Positions 1 to 7,407 of a stretch of 21,030 bases of DNA are shown here, in pieces (position 1 is the first letter of the stretch; each line of letters opens with the position of its first letter). The translations under genes and the position numbers were made by a program. This DNA comes from an uncultured Oscillospiraceae bacterium (GTDB lineage Bacteria; Bacillota; Clostridia; Oscillospirales; Oscillospiraceae): contig CAKTIH010000022.1 in the NCBI GenBank assembly GCA_934565615.1, forward strand, positions 1 to 21,030, in the 5' to 3' direction. The notes beneath the pieces are model-generated. The model was not told the origin of the DNA, made no database searches, and saw nothing but the letters and a program-made list of their open reading frames with translations.

Positions 1-2
1 AC

Positions 3-1427
3 ATGCAGGGCTTCGTCAGCATAAACGAGGTCGAGGACGGCTTCACTCCCCGCGCCATCATCTACGTCGCCCCGCCCTTCCGTCACACTCACTTTAACGG
101 CAAGCAGGTCGTTGTCCACCAGCGCAGCGAGAACCTGCATGAGGTCTTTGCCTATAACCTCTATCCCGGCCCCTCCGCGAAAAAGGGCGTGTTCTCCATG
201 CTTCTCGATATCGGCGAGAACGAGGGCTGGATAACCAACCACGCTTCTGCTGCAAAGCTTGAGTCCCCGTATGAAATGGAGACCGTGTTCATGCACGAGG
301 GCGCTTCCGGCGGCGGAAAGAGCGAGATGCTCGAGGAAGTCCACCGCGAGGAGGATAACCGCCTGCTCATGGGTATCCACACTGTCAGCGGCGAAAAGTA
401 TTACCTGTCCCTCGGCGAGACCTGTAAGATCCACCCGATCGCCGACGATATGATCCTTGCCCACAAGGATATGCAGAACGACTCCGGCCACCTCGTCATT
501 GCCGACGCGGAGGACGGCTGGTTCCTGCGCATGGACGGCGATAACTACTACGGCAACAGCCCGGAGTATGAGCGCATAAGCATCCATCCGTCCGAGCCGC
601 TTGAGTTCTTCAATATGGACGCTGTCCCCGGCGCGACCTGCCTTATCTGGGAGCATGTTCCCGAGTCTGACGGCAAGCCCTGCACCAACCCCCGCGTCAT
701 CATCCCGCGCAACATGATCGATAACATCGTCCCCGGCAACGAGCCGCAGGAGGTCAACGTCCGTTCCTTCGGCGTGCGTATGCCGCCGTCCACGGTCATG
801 GCCCCGAACTATGGCGTCATGGGCATGGTCCAGATAGTCCCGATCTCCATCGCGTGGGTCTGGCGTCTCATCGCGCCGCGCGGCTTCAAGAACCCCTCCA
901 TCGCCGATACCAACGCCGGCAGCGGCCTGAAGGCTGAAGGCGTCGGCTCCTACTGGCCGTTCTCCACCGGCAAGAAGGTCACCCAGGCCAACATGCTGCT
1001 CCATCAGATGCTCGCCTGCCCGAACACGCTGAACATCCTCATCCCGAACCAGCACATCGGCGCATATCAGGTCGGCTTCATGGGCGAGTGGATCACCCGT
1101 GAGTACCTTGCGCGCCACGGCGGCCATATCAAGATGAAGCACCTTGTCCCGGCACGCTGCCCGATCTTCGGCTACTCGCTCGACGAGATGAAGATCGACG
1201 GTCAGTATGTCCGTCAGACCTTCCTGCGCCCCGAGCTCCAGTCGAAGCTTGGCTTTGAGGGCTATGACGCCGGCGCGAAGATACTGACCGATTTCTTCAA
1301 GGAGCAGCTCAAGCAGTTCATGACCGACGACCTCGATCCGCTCGGCCGTCAGATCATCGAGCTTGTGATGAACGACGCTCCTCTGGAGGATTACCTCGCC
1401 CTGACCCCGCTCACCAATATGAAATAA
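3..1427 (+). CDS. DUF4914 family P-loop protein, 5' end outside window
   Basis: The frame is open from the window edge and ends in TAA at 1425-1427, giving 474 visible residues. I recognise the family as DUF4914, from memory about 600 residues long, so the N-terminal part probably lies upstream. A glycine-rich P-loop, GASGGGKS, is at visible residues 100-107 and recalls the nucleotide loop of PEP carboxykinase/HPr kinase-type proteins. The second half is rich in aromatic and Pro-Gly motifs and has no membrane segment or signal peptide, so it is probably a cytosolic nucleotide-binding enzyme. Its substrate is unknown. Codon use is strongly GC-ending, as in a well-expressed core gene, and a strong terminator follows. 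The family call is fairly safe; the catalytic role is inference. Confidence 0.85.
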   Translation: MQGFVSINEVEDGFTPRAIIYVAPPFRHTHFNGKQVVVHQRSENLHEVFAYNLYPGPSAKKGVFSMLLDIGENEGWITNHASAAKLESPYEMETVFMHEGASGGGKSEMLEEVHREEDNRLLMGIHTVSGEKYYLSLGETCKIHPIADDMILAHKDMQNDSGHLVIADAEDGWFLRMDGDNYYGNSPEYERISIHPSEPLEFFNMDAVPGATCLIWEHVPESDGKPCTNPRVIIPRNMIDNIVPGNEPQEVNVRSFGVRMPPSTVMAPNYGVMGMVQIVPISIAWVWRLIAPRGFKNPSIADTNAGSGLKAEGVGSYWPFSTGKKVTQANMLLHQMLACPNTLNILIPNQHIGAYQVGFMGEWITREYLARHGGHIKMKHLVPARCPIFGYSLDEMKIDGQYVRQTFLRPELQSKLGFEGYDAGAKILTDFFKEQLKQFMTDDLDPLGRQIIELVMNDAPLEDYLALTPLTNMK

Positions 1428-1453
1428 GCACCCGCCGCATCCGCGGCGCATAA

Positions 1454-1504
1454 ACGCCCCCGCACCCGCCGTGCTAAGCACGACGAGTGCGGGGGCGTGG
1501 TTTT
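1454..1504 (+). terminator. Rho-independent terminator after the DUF4914 gene
   Basis: A 12-bp GC-rich stem (1454-1465 with 1487-1498, ACGCCCCCGCAC/GTGCGGGGGCGT) encloses a smaller GTGC/GCAC hairpin and is followed by GGTTTT. It starts 26 nt after the stop codon of the plus-strand gene. It also lies just past the end of the convergent minus-strand gene and may stop both, though the T-tract is better on the plus strand. Confidence 0.8.
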
Positions 1505-1841
1505 ATGTGTTGAGCTGCCCCAAGCCGTCATCCGTATAGTCCGCCGCAATGCGGATGTCGTAAAGGATCGCGGCGTGTATCTCCGCGCAGAAGCTGATGA
1601 AGCGCCGACTGAGATAGACCGCAGGCATCTCGCCGCGGTGTACGCACCCCGCAAAGCTGACGGTCCACTTGCCGCCGCATTCGGCGGCGCGCTCCGCCAT
1701 GCGCTCCTTCTCGGGCAGCACTATAGAAAGCAGCTTCTCAATCAGCGCCTCGGCGTCGTCGGTCTCTGTTTCGCCGGCAGAAATACTCCACATGCTTTCT
1801 TCACCCGCGGTGAGTATCAGGGCAATCTTCAGCCGTGTCAC
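1503..1841 (-). CDS. DUF4279-like protein, short paralog
   Basis: This 112-aa protein aligns by eye with the C-terminal two thirds of its upstream neighbour. Shared blocks are a W-x-I/D start, an AE/DECGG-x-W segment, an H-R/S-G-E/D-x-P-A/V-V-x-L block, and the F-x-x-FCA-x-I-x-A-x-x-x-Y-x-I ending. The start is GTG at 1841, supported by AAGGAGGG about 8 nt upstream. The gap from the upstream stop is only 2 nt, so the two are translationally coupled. It lacks the N-terminal half seen in the neighbour, so it is either a shortened duplicate or a diverged member. DUF4279 proteins have no firmly established function that I know of. Confidence 0.75.
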   Translation of the reverse strand: MTRLKIALILTAGEESMWSISAGETETDDAEALIEKLLSIVLPEKERMAERAAECGGKWTVSFAGCVHRGEMPAVYLSRRFISFCAEIHAAILYDIRIAADYTDDGLGQLNT

Positions 1842-1843
1842 GG

Positions 1844-2272
1844 TCAGCCCCCTCCTTTTGGTGCGTAGTCATAGGATATATCAATAACGTATTGGAAGAT
1901 CGCACCTATCGCGGCGCAGAACTCGACGAAGTCCGGCGGCAGCAGCACGACCGGCGCGTCGCCGCTGTGTATGTACCCGTCGAGCACTATTGCCCACGTG
2001 CCGCCGCACTCGTCGGCAAGCTCCCGCATGATCGCCGCCCGGCTCTGGAACATGGCTGCCGCCTGCGCGATAAGCGAACCTGCGTCATCGGCGAATATAT
2101 GCCCGGTGTCCCATTCCCATGAGCTGTATTTATATAGCGCGTCATGCCCCGGACGTATCGGCGTGCCGAGCTTCCTGATTTGCGTCGGTTCGACACCCAG
2201 CCGCCGGGTCACCGCATCTGTGTCAAAATCATGTTTTGCTTCGAGCGAAACGCTCAGATACATATCTGTCAT
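1844..2272 (-). CDS. DUF4279 domain-containing protein
   Basis: This 142-aa protein shows the DUF4279 pattern: an N-terminal beta strand, then a segment resembling 'T-x-x-LG-x-x-P-T' (RRLGVEPTQIRKLG, about residues 23-36), then W-x-W and a C-terminal alpha/beta part. There is no signal peptide or membrane segment, so it is probably cytosolic. The start is ATG at 2272, preceded by AGGAA at short spacing. It sits 27 nt after the membrane-protein gene and 2 nt before a paralog, implying a three-gene minus-strand operon. Function unknown; similar proteins are common as immunity-like or accessory genes, but nothing here proves that role. Confidence 0.8.
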   Translation of the reverse strand: MTDMYLSVSLEAKHDFDTDAVTRRLGVEPTQIRKLGTPIRPGHDALYKYSSWEWDTGHIFADDAGSLIAQAAAMFQSRAAIMRELADECGGTWAIVLDGYIHSGDAPVVLLPPDFVEFCAAIGAIFQYVIDISYDYAPKGGG

Positions 2273-2299
2273 TCGGTTCCTGCTTTCGTTTCATCTTTT

Positions 2300-2851
2300 T
2301 CAGAACAGCTTGCGGCAGCCTATGCTCAAGCTGTTTTCCTGTACCTTGAGCTCATAGTCTATCCCCGTTGCGCCGAAGCTCAGATCAAATGACCGACTGT
2401 AAGAACCGTCGTCCTTGTGCCGGACTTCGCCGGCTGTGAAACCGGGCTGCTCAGCGTATTCTTCTTCGATAAGTGCCACGGCCTGCGTGAACAGCTCGTC
2501 CGCCTGCGCCGCGCTTTCCGCCGTGATATAAATATCCGCTTCGGTAAGATACCGGCCATATATAAAATAGCACGTCAATTCCGCGCCGCTGCCCAGTATG
2601 GCGGCGTCATAGCTGATGTAAGTTTCGGGTGCATACGGCAGTTTTTCTTTTTCAGCGGCCTTGGTGCCGAGCTTTCTTGAGACCTCCGCCGGGGTATCGC
2701 CATAGAATATGCCATAATCGGAAAGCACGGGAATTTCATACTGTGACCGCTGGACGATGTATCTCTCGAATACCGGCACCGCCAGCGTCGCCGCGATAAC
2801 TGCCGCCAAAATGATTATTCCGAGTATTTTAGCAATTTTCTTTGTTGGCAT
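2300..2851 (-). CDS. Membrane-anchored protein of unknown function
   Basis: This is a 183-aa protein counted from ATG 2851. I prefer this start over an upstream in-frame codon at 2923 because AGGAG lies 7-8 nt before it and the protein then begins with the short basic stretch MPTKK followed by one hydrophobic helix (about residues 8-28). No lipobox Cys is present, so an uncleaved N-terminal anchor with an extracytoplasmic domain is likely. The remaining ~150 residues are mixed alpha/beta (IPVLSDYGIFYGD, a Tyr-rich middle, and IDYELKVQENSLSIGC near the end). I do not recognise the family. It is the first gene of the minus-strand set with the two DUF4279-type genes. Confidence 0.75.
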   Translation of the reverse strand: MPTKKIAKILGIIILAAVIAATLAVPVFERYIVQRSQYEIPVLSDYGIFYGDTPAEVSRKLGTKAAEKEKLPYAPETYISYDAAILGSGAELTCYFIYGRYLTEADIYITAESAAQADELFTQAVALIEEEYAEQPGFTAGEVRHKDDGSYSRSFDLSFGATGIDYELKVQENSLSIGCRKLF

Positions 2852-2903
2852 GCTGCTGCTCCTATTAAGCAAAAAGATCTGTTCGTTGACGCTGTTTGAA
2901 ACG

Positions 2904-3111
2904 AACCTCCAGAGTTTGTCCACCTCCCTCCCCGGAAGGAATCAAAGGGAAACCGCGCACGGTTTCTCTTTGTCGGTTCAAGGGTGGAGGTTTTTAGGAG
3001 GCGGGGAAAGCGGAATCCCCGCCTCCTAAACGATTCTTTGGTGACTTTCTGTTCGCACAGAAAGTCACCCCGCGGAGCGACCGGCAGCCGGTCACCGCAG
3101 GAGAACTGCAT
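2904..3111. repeat. Palindrome-rich intergenic element
   Basis: About 200 nt between two minus-strand genes is built from successive inverted repeats. One has 7-bp arms at 2949-2955/2960-2966. One is a perfect 15-bp pair at 2993-3007/3016-3030 with an 8-nt loop. One is a 13-bp stem (3040-3052/3057-3069) with a TCGC loop. A 6-bp GACCGG/CCGGTC pair lies near 3080. One minus-strand frame reads through it (containing CEQKVTKE), a translated string I recall from spurious small proteins in related genomes, which suggests a dispersed element. The sequence proves the palindromes; the dispersed nature is inference. Confidence 0.6.
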
Positions 3112-3121
3112 ATAAACCGGC

Positions 3122-3886
3122 CTATATTTTCCTCAGCTTGCTTTTGGCGATATAGTACATCGGGTCCAGCCCGTCGGGTCTTGGCTCCAGGGACTTGTAC
3201 GCATACATGAAGCCATCCTCGTTATGGAAGAGCCTGAACGGAAGTTCCTGCGTGTAGCCTGCGGGCTTGAACTTGCCGGATCTGGTTTTTTCTTTGAATG
3301 AGAGCTTTTCACCCAATACGGCTTTGCACATCAGCCCGGACTCATCATACTCATAATCTTCTGCATTGAATAAACATGAGTCCTTGTTGGCATAGCGGCT
3401 CCCATCATCTCTGCAATATGCGTCCATGACCAAACTCCTGTATGCGCGGAGCTGTCCTGCCTCATAATCGCACAGTGATGCGGAGTACATATGGATATAG
3501 CCTAAAAAACGATCCAGGTTATACTCTACGGCTATTTCGGCATTCTCCCGGTGAAAGACAAACTCCCTTGTGTACAGAGTTTTACTGCCGTCCTCCCATG
3601 TGGCAAAAGCATCGACCATGATGATTTGCCGCGCTTCGTTCAGATAATAGATATAGTCATAGTTGGCTGCCGGGCGCCGCTTAAGGAGCCTGCCGCGGTT
3701 CACATTGCCTACGAGCAGATCATATACGGGGCTGGGGCAGTAGTAGCCTCTGTGCATGCTCTCCCCGCCTTTGGAGTATTTCTTATAGCAGGTTTCCGCC
3801 AGCGCCTTTTTCCGGAGCTCATCATAGCTGTAAAGATACTCGTCGTACAGGTCGAATAATCTTTGCTCCATATAGTCCATGCTCAT
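3122..3886 (-). CDS. Hypothetical protein, 254 aa
   Basis: An open frame extends further upstream, but the supported start is ATG 3886: AAGGAG lies 7 nt before it, and a textbook promoter lies just upstream, inside the longer frame. The protein begins MSMDYMEQRLFDLYDEYL and is rich in Tyr, Asp and Arg. The middle reads as beta-strand-rich (NYDYIYYLNEARQIIMVDAF, then W-E-D-G-S). It has no signal peptide, transmembrane helix or recognised catalytic motif, so it is probably cytosolic. It is divergent from ddl and not in an operon with it. I do not recognise the family. Confidence 0.8.
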   Translation of the reverse strand: MSMDYMEQRLFDLYDEYLYSYDELRKKALAETCYKKYSKGGESMHRGYYCPSPVYDLLVGNVNRGRLLKRRPAANYDYIYYLNEARQIIMVDAFATWEDGSKTLYTREFVFHRENAEIAVEYNLDRFLGYIHMYSASLCDYEAGQLRAYRSLVMDAYCRDDGSRYANKDSCLFNAEDYEYDESGLMCKAVLGEKLSFKEKTRSGKFKPAGYTQELPFRLFHNEDGFMYAYKSLEPRPDGLDPMYYIAKSKLRKI

Positions 3887-3917
3887 GTGCCGCTCCTTTC
3901 TCTGTGTTCTTATATGC

Positions 3918-3946
3918 ATTATAATATATCCCTGAAACTCTTTCAA
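3918..3946 (-). promoter_or_regulatory. Sigma-A-type promoter of the 254-aa gene
   Basis: On the minus strand, -35 TTGAAA (3941-3946) and a perfect -10 TATAAT (3918-3923) are separated by 17 bp. This leaves a 5' leader of roughly 25 nt before ATG 3886, and it fixes that start over the longer frame. Confidence 0.75.
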
Positions 3947-3974
3947 ATCATTTATTCTCTCCGCTCCTTTTTTC

Positions 3975-4003
3975 TTGTACTTGCGGCGCAGATGTGGTAT
4001 CTT
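3975..4003 (+). promoter_or_regulatory. Promoter of ddl
   Basis: -35 TTGTAC (3975-3980), a 17-bp spacer, and -10 TATCTT (3998-4003) with an extended TGG element just before it. It fires away from the divergent promoter at 3918-3946 and leaves a leader of about 35 nt before the TTG start of ddl. Confidence 0.6.
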
Positions 4004-4043
4004 ATTGGAGATATCTATTTCTTGTTGAAAGGAAGAATCATCC

Positions 4044-5108
4044 TTGAAGATCGTTGTTTTAGGCGGCGGGATAAGCACCGAGCGCGAGGTCGCTCTCGTC
4101 ACGAGCACCTCCGTGTGCAAAGCCCTGCGCAGCCTCGGCCATAAGGCTATATTCGTCGATATGTTCATGGGACTTGAAAATTATGACGGCGCACTTGAGG
4201 ACGCTTTCGACGTCCCTGACGGCTTCTGCGGCAGCGTCGCCGTCGAAAGAAAAGCGCCAGACCTTGAAGCGGTCAAAGCCTCGCGTAAGCTCAAGAGCCC
4301 GAGCCGCCTCGGCAAAAACGTGCTTGAGATATGCGCGCTTGCCGACTGCGTCTTTCTCGGCCTGCACGGCGCCGACGGCGAGGACGGCAAAATCCAGGCC
4401 GCGCTCGATCTGCTCGGCGTTCCCTATACCGGCTCCGGCCCGCTCAGCAGCGCGATGGCAATGGATAAGGCCGTCGCCAAGCGCGTCATGGACAGCTACG
4501 GCATCCGTACCGCGCCGTGGCGCGAGGTCGTCTACGGTGAGGAAGATATCCCCGGCCTGCTCGATACGCTGCCGCTGCCCTGCGCGGTGAAGGTCGTGAA
4601 CGGCGGCTCGTCAATCGGCGTGGAGCTGCCTGACACGCGCGAGGAGCTGGAAGCCGCCCTGCGCAATATCCTCAGGTACGGTGACCGCATCGTCGTCGAG
4701 GAGAAGATACACGGCACCGAGGTCACGGTCCCCGTTCTCGGCGGCCGCTGCTTGAGCCCCATCGAGATCGTCCCGCCCGAGGGCTCGACCTTTGACTATG
4801 TCGCCAAGTACCAGAGCGGCGACGAGGGCGCGCGGGAAATTTGCCCCGCCCGCATAAGCGAAAAGGACAGACAGACCGTCTGCGAAGCGGCGCTGAAGTT
4901 CCATAACGCCCTCGGACTCTCGGTCTATTCCCGCAGCGATTTCATCATTGACAGCGAAGGGCGCGCATGGTGCCTTGAGGTCAACACCCTGCCCGGAATG
5001 ACGCCGAACAGCCTCATTCCCAAGGCCGCGAAGCTCGAGGGACTTGAATATCCGCAGCTGTGCGAGGAGATAATACGCCTGTCGCTTGAGTGCAAGAGCA
5101 AAAAATAA
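4044..5108 (+). CDS. ddl: D-alanine--D-alanine ligase
   Basis: This cytosolic ATP-grasp enzyme joins two D-Ala to make the dipeptide end of the peptidoglycan precursor. The 354-aa length is normal. Motifs seen: an N-terminal VVLGGGISTEREVAL; HGADGEDGKIQ near residues 108-118; the ATP-binding Lys in AVKVVNGGSSIGVE (181-194); the omega-loop DYVAKY (251-256), whose Tyr fits D-Ala-D-Ala rather than D-Ala-D-Lac ligases; SRSDF (296-300); and the Mg-binding EVNTLPGMTPNSLIPKA (312-328). The start is TTG at 4044, with AAAGGAAG about 8 nt upstream and no better ATG. It has its own promoter, divergent from the upstream gene. No clear terminator follows. High confidence. Confidence 0.97.
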   Translation: MKIVVLGGGISTEREVALVTSTSVCKALRSLGHKAIFVDMFMGLENYDGALEDAFDVPDGFCGSVAVERKAPDLEAVKASRKLKSPSRLGKNVLEICALADCVFLGLHGADGEDGKIQAALDLLGVPYTGSGPLSSAMAMDKAVAKRVMDSYGIRTAPWREVVYGEEDIPGLLDTLPLPCAVKVVNGGSSIGVELPDTREELEAALRNILRYGDRIVVEEKIHGTEVTVPVLGGRCLSPIEIVPPEGSTFDYVAKYQSGDEGAREICPARISEKDRQTVCEAALKFHNALGLSVYSRSDFIIDSEGRAWCLEVNTLPGMTPNSLIPKAAKLEGLEYPQLCEEIIRLSLECKSKK

Positions 5109-5146
5109 TCGGAAATATCAAATTCTTAACCGAAGTTAACACTTTC

Positions 5147-5177
5147 TTGATGTTTTACATACGCATTGTGGTAAAAT
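5147..5177 (+). promoter_or_regulatory. Probable promoter for the structured leader and downstream operon
   Basis: -10 TAAAAT at 5172-5177 is preceded by an extended -10 dinucleotide (TGG, 5169-5171). A TTGATG -35-like hexamer is at 5147-5152 with a longish 19-bp spacer. Transcription would start near 5184, about 35 nt before the first arm of the large RNA fold. Confidence 0.5.
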
Positions 5178-5183
5178 GCTCTC

Positions 5184-5415
5184 TTAGAAAAAAGACAGAC
5201 AATGCCTATGGAAAACACCATCAGGCGGCAAGAGCGCACACGCACGAGCCATAAATTTGTAAAAGCCGGATGCGGGCAGTTTTGCCGGAGCAGAAATGCG
5301 TTCAGGCAATGAAAAGCCCGTAGGTAATACTTTGTGTATTGCCAAGGGCTTTGAAGCAGCATGGGCGTATTTCCGCCCGGCAAAACCGTGTGTGTCCTTG
5401 CCAACTGATGGTAAA
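5184..5415 (+). ncRNA. Large structured RNA: leader or 6S-like small RNA
   Basis: The 320-nt space between ddl and the next gene folds into one long, nested hairpin that I can trace by hand. P1: 5218-5224 with 5405-5411 (CCATCAG/CTGATGG), then GGCAAG 5227-5232 with CTTGCC 5397-5402, then CACACG 5237-5242 with CGTGTG 5387-5392. P2, contiguous on the 3' side: GTTTTGCCGG 5279-5288 with 5377-5386. P3: GAAATGCG 5293-5300 with 5366-5373. A 12 x 13 nt internal bubble follows. P4: AAAGCCC 5313-5319 with 5346-5352. P5: GGTAATAC 5323-5330 with 5336-5343, closing a TTTGT loop. A 36-nt insertion (5243-5278) is unpaired on the 5' side only. No U-tract terminator precedes the CDS at 5430. The ~195-nt size and central bubble recall 6S RNA, but I cannot assign a family. 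The 5' end is inferred from the promoter. Confidence 0.65.
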
Positions 5416-5429
5416 AGCGAAGGTGGACT

Positions 5430-5834
5430 ATGAGAGAAAAAATGGCGCGCTTCATGGCCGGGCGCAACGGCAACGACCAATTAAATCGTTTTCTGCTGCT
5501 CGTCGATATCGTGCTGCTTTTGATCGCGGCGATATTCAAGGACGGGATAGGCAGATATGTATATCCGTTTGTATTCGTTCTGCTGGCGTACGCATACTTC
5601 CGTATGCTCTCCCGCAACGTTTACAAGCGCCGCGAGGAAAACGGGAAGTATATCCGCGCAAGGTACAAGGTCTCTGCCGCGTTCAAGGTGCGGCACGAGC
5701 GCTGGGTACAGCGCAAGGACTATAAGTTTTTCACCTGCCCCAACTGCAAGACGACTCTGCGCGTCCCAAGAGGTCACGGCAAGGTCAATATAGTCTGCCG
5801 CAAGTGCGGCACGTCCTTCACGGGGAAGACCTGA
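5430..5834 (+). CDS. Two-helix membrane protein with C-terminal zinc ribbon
   Basis: The protein has 134 aa. Two hydrophobic helices (about residues 20-36 and 43-58) with a short loop are followed by a basic cytoplasmic stretch and a C-terminal zinc ribbon: CPNC at 103-106 and CRKC at 123-126, spaced like a rubredoxin knuckle. The ATG is preceded by GAAGGTGG. It is the first gene after the structured leader and stops 1 nt before the DUF5685 gene, so the three genes to 7356 form one operon. The topology suggests a membrane-tethered nucleic-acid- or protein-binding ribbon, but no function is known to me. Confidence 0.85.
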   Translation: MREKMARFMAGRNGNDQLNRFLLLVDIVLLLIAAIFKDGIGRYVYPFVFVLLAYAYFRMLSRNVYKRREENGKYIRARYKVSAAFKVRHERWVQRKDYKFFTCPNCKTTLRVPRGHGKVNIVCRKCGTSFTGKT

Positions 5835-5835
5835 T

Positions 5836-6660
5836 ATGTTCGGGTATCTTGTCGCAGCATCGGAGCTGCTTGAAGAGGAACAGCAGCAGCGCTATAAGGA
5901 GTGCTACTGCGGGCTGTGCCGCAGCCTTGACCGCTGCTTTGGCTCCGCCGCAAGGCTCACGCTCAATTATGACCTGACTTTTCTCGTGCTGCTGCTCTCC
6001 TCGCTCTATGAACCGGAGGAGGAGCACGGGGAGAGCGTCTGCCCGCGCCACCCGGCCAAACGGCAGCAGTGGATGACGAACGAGATAAGCGGCTATGCCG
6101 CAAACATGAACGTCGCCTTGGCTTATCTCAAATGTCTGGACGATTGGCATGATGACCACAGCCTCACGGCCTACGCCGAGGCAAGGACGCTCAAGCGCTG
6201 GTACGAGGAGATATCCGAGCGCTATCCGCGGCAGTGCGATGCGATGCGCCGCTCTATCGAAAAGCTCGGAGAGATAGAAAAATCAGGGCTTTGCGAGCCT
6301 GATGCCGCCGCCGATACCTTCGGCGAGCTCATGGAGCAGCTCTTTATTTATAAGGACGACCGCTGGTCAGATACGCTTGGCCGGATGGCCCATGCGCTGG
6401 GGCGCTTTATCTACCTCTGCGATGCGATCATCGACCTTGAGGACGACGCCGCTTCCGGCAGCTATAACCCGTTCAAAGACTACGCCGGGCGGGAGGATAA
6501 CGAGCAGCGCTTCAGGGACATACTGAAGATGCAGCTCGGCGAATGCGTGTTCTATTTCGATAAGCTCCCGCTGGTCCAGGACGCGGGACTGATGCAAAAT
6601 ATACTCTGTGTAGGGCTGTGGGCACAATTCAATAAGAAATACAGCAGAAAGGACCTGTAA
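5836..6660 (+). CDS. DUF5685 family protein
   Basis: This 274-aa, mainly helical protein is recognised as DUF5685 from its N-terminal CYCGLCRSL block (residues 23-31), LNYDLTFLVLLLSSLY (43-58), a further Cys in SVCPRHP, YAANMNVALAYLK, and two acidic motifs: DDWHDD (102-107) and DAIIDLEDD (196-204), the latter followed by SGSYNPF. The spacing of two Asp-rich helices recalls head-to-head isoprenyl (squalene/phytoene) synthases, although the Cys-rich N-terminus does not; a Mg- or metal-binding role is inference. It lies between the zinc-ribbon gene (1-nt gap) and the DnaJ gene, whose ATG directly follows its TAA, so translation is coupled. Confidence 0.85.
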   Translation: MFGYLVAASELLEEEQQQRYKECYCGLCRSLDRCFGSAARLTLNYDLTFLVLLLSSLYEPEEEHGESVCPRHPAKRQQWMTNEISGYAANMNVALAYLKCLDDWHDDHSLTAYAEARTLKRWYEEISERYPRQCDAMRRSIEKLGEIEKSGLCEPDAAADTFGELMEQLFIYKDDRWSDTLGRMAHALGRFIYLCDAIIDLEDDAASGSYNPFKDYAGREDNEQRFRDILKMQLGECVFYFDKLPLVQDAGLMQNILCVGLWAQFNKKYSRKDL

Positions 6661-7356
6661 ATGTATCAGGATCCATACAAGGTTCTGGGCGTCTCTCCCG
6701 ACGCGTCGGACGAAGAAATAAAAAAAGCGTACCGCGAGCTTACGAAGAAATACCACCCCGACCTTAACCCCGGTGACGAAGAGGCCGCGCGGAAGATGAA
6801 CGACATCAACACCGCCTACGACCAGATAAAGAACGGCACCGCCAAGGCGGGCGCTTATGGTCAGCAGGCCAATAACGGCTATGGCGGGGCTCAGTACGGC
6901 CAATATGAGCAGTACGGCTGGAACCCGTGGACAAGCTGGGGCGATTTTACCGGCTGGTCGAATGCGCAGCAGAACCGTCAGACCGAACGCAGCGAATACA
7001 CCGCCGCGAAAAATTACATCCGCAACGGCATGTACCGCGAAGCGCTCAATGCACTGTCCGGAGTTCCGATGTCGGAGCGCGACGGCAAGTGGTACTACCT
7101 CTCCGCCGGGGCGAACATGTACATGGGCAACAAGGTCACGGCGCTGGAGCACGCCAAGCGCGCGGTAGAAATAGAGCCGGGCAACGAGGAGTACCGCCGC
7201 CTGCTCGAACAGCTGCAAAGCGGACGTGATTTCTATGACAGCTACTCCACCGGCTACGGCCACCGCGTCAATCTCAGCCCGCTGTGGCTGGCGCTCTGCG
7301 GCTCTCAGCTGCTGTGCGGCCAGACCTGCGGCTGCCCCATGATCTACTGCTTCTAA
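6661..7356 (+). CDS. DnaJ-domain (J-protein) with TPR-like middle
   Basis: The 231-aa protein starts with a full J-domain (residues 1-60) with the HPD triad at 32-34, the motif that stimulates DnaK ATPase. A Gly/Tyr/Gln-rich linker with short 'QYGQYEQYG' repeats follows (about 68-105), then two or three helix pairs resembling TPRs (YIRNGMYREALNAL and EHAKRAVEIEPGNEEYRRLL). The last 24 residues are hydrophobic with five Cys (CGSQLLCGQTCGCPMIYCF), possibly a metal or membrane contact. It lacks the DnaJ zinc-finger and C-terminal substrate domains, so it is a specialised co-chaperone and not dnaJ itself. Last gene of the leader-RNA operon. Confidence 0.9.
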   Translation: MYQDPYKVLGVSPDASDEEIKKAYRELTKKYHPDLNPGDEEAARKMNDINTAYDQIKNGTAKAGAYGQQANNGYGGAQYGQYEQYGWNPWTSWGDFTGWSNAQQNRQTERSEYTAAKNYIRNGMYREALNALSGVPMSERDGKWYYLSAGANMYMGNKVTALEHAKRAVEIEPGNEEYRRLLEQLQSGRDFYDSYSTGYGHRVNLSPLWLALCGSQLLCGQTCGCPMIYCF

Positions 7357-7369
7357 AAACAATAAAATT

Positions 7370-7407
7370 ACATCGCCGATCTGAATTATCAGACCGGCGA
7401 TGTTTTT
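7370..7407. terminator. Bidirectional terminator between convergent genes
   Basis: The stem ACATCGCCG (7370-7378)/CGGCGATGT (7395-7403) is extended by TCTGA/TCAGA around an ATTA loop. TTTTT follows on the plus strand, and an A/T-rich run (TAATTTTATT on the minus strand) follows on the other side. It serves the DnaJ operon and the convergent ATPase gene, whose TAA lies in the T-run. Confidence 0.85.

Noticed and set aside
2815..3111. 98-codon minus-strand frame
   Set aside because: It is a translation of the palindromic element, has no ribosome site and would run into the membrane-protein start region.
3887..4168. N-terminal extension of the 254-aa hypothetical protein
   Set aside because: The extension contains that gene's own promoter and overlaps the divergent ddl start; the ATG at 3886 has the proper ribosome site.
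5184..5415. SRP RNA identity for the structured leader, from TCAGG and GAAGCAGC in the central bubble
   Set aside because: The two motifs flank a 47-nt double hairpin, not the short GGAA-capped stem of SRP helix 8, so I treat the match as chance. RNase P and tmRNA signatures are also absent.
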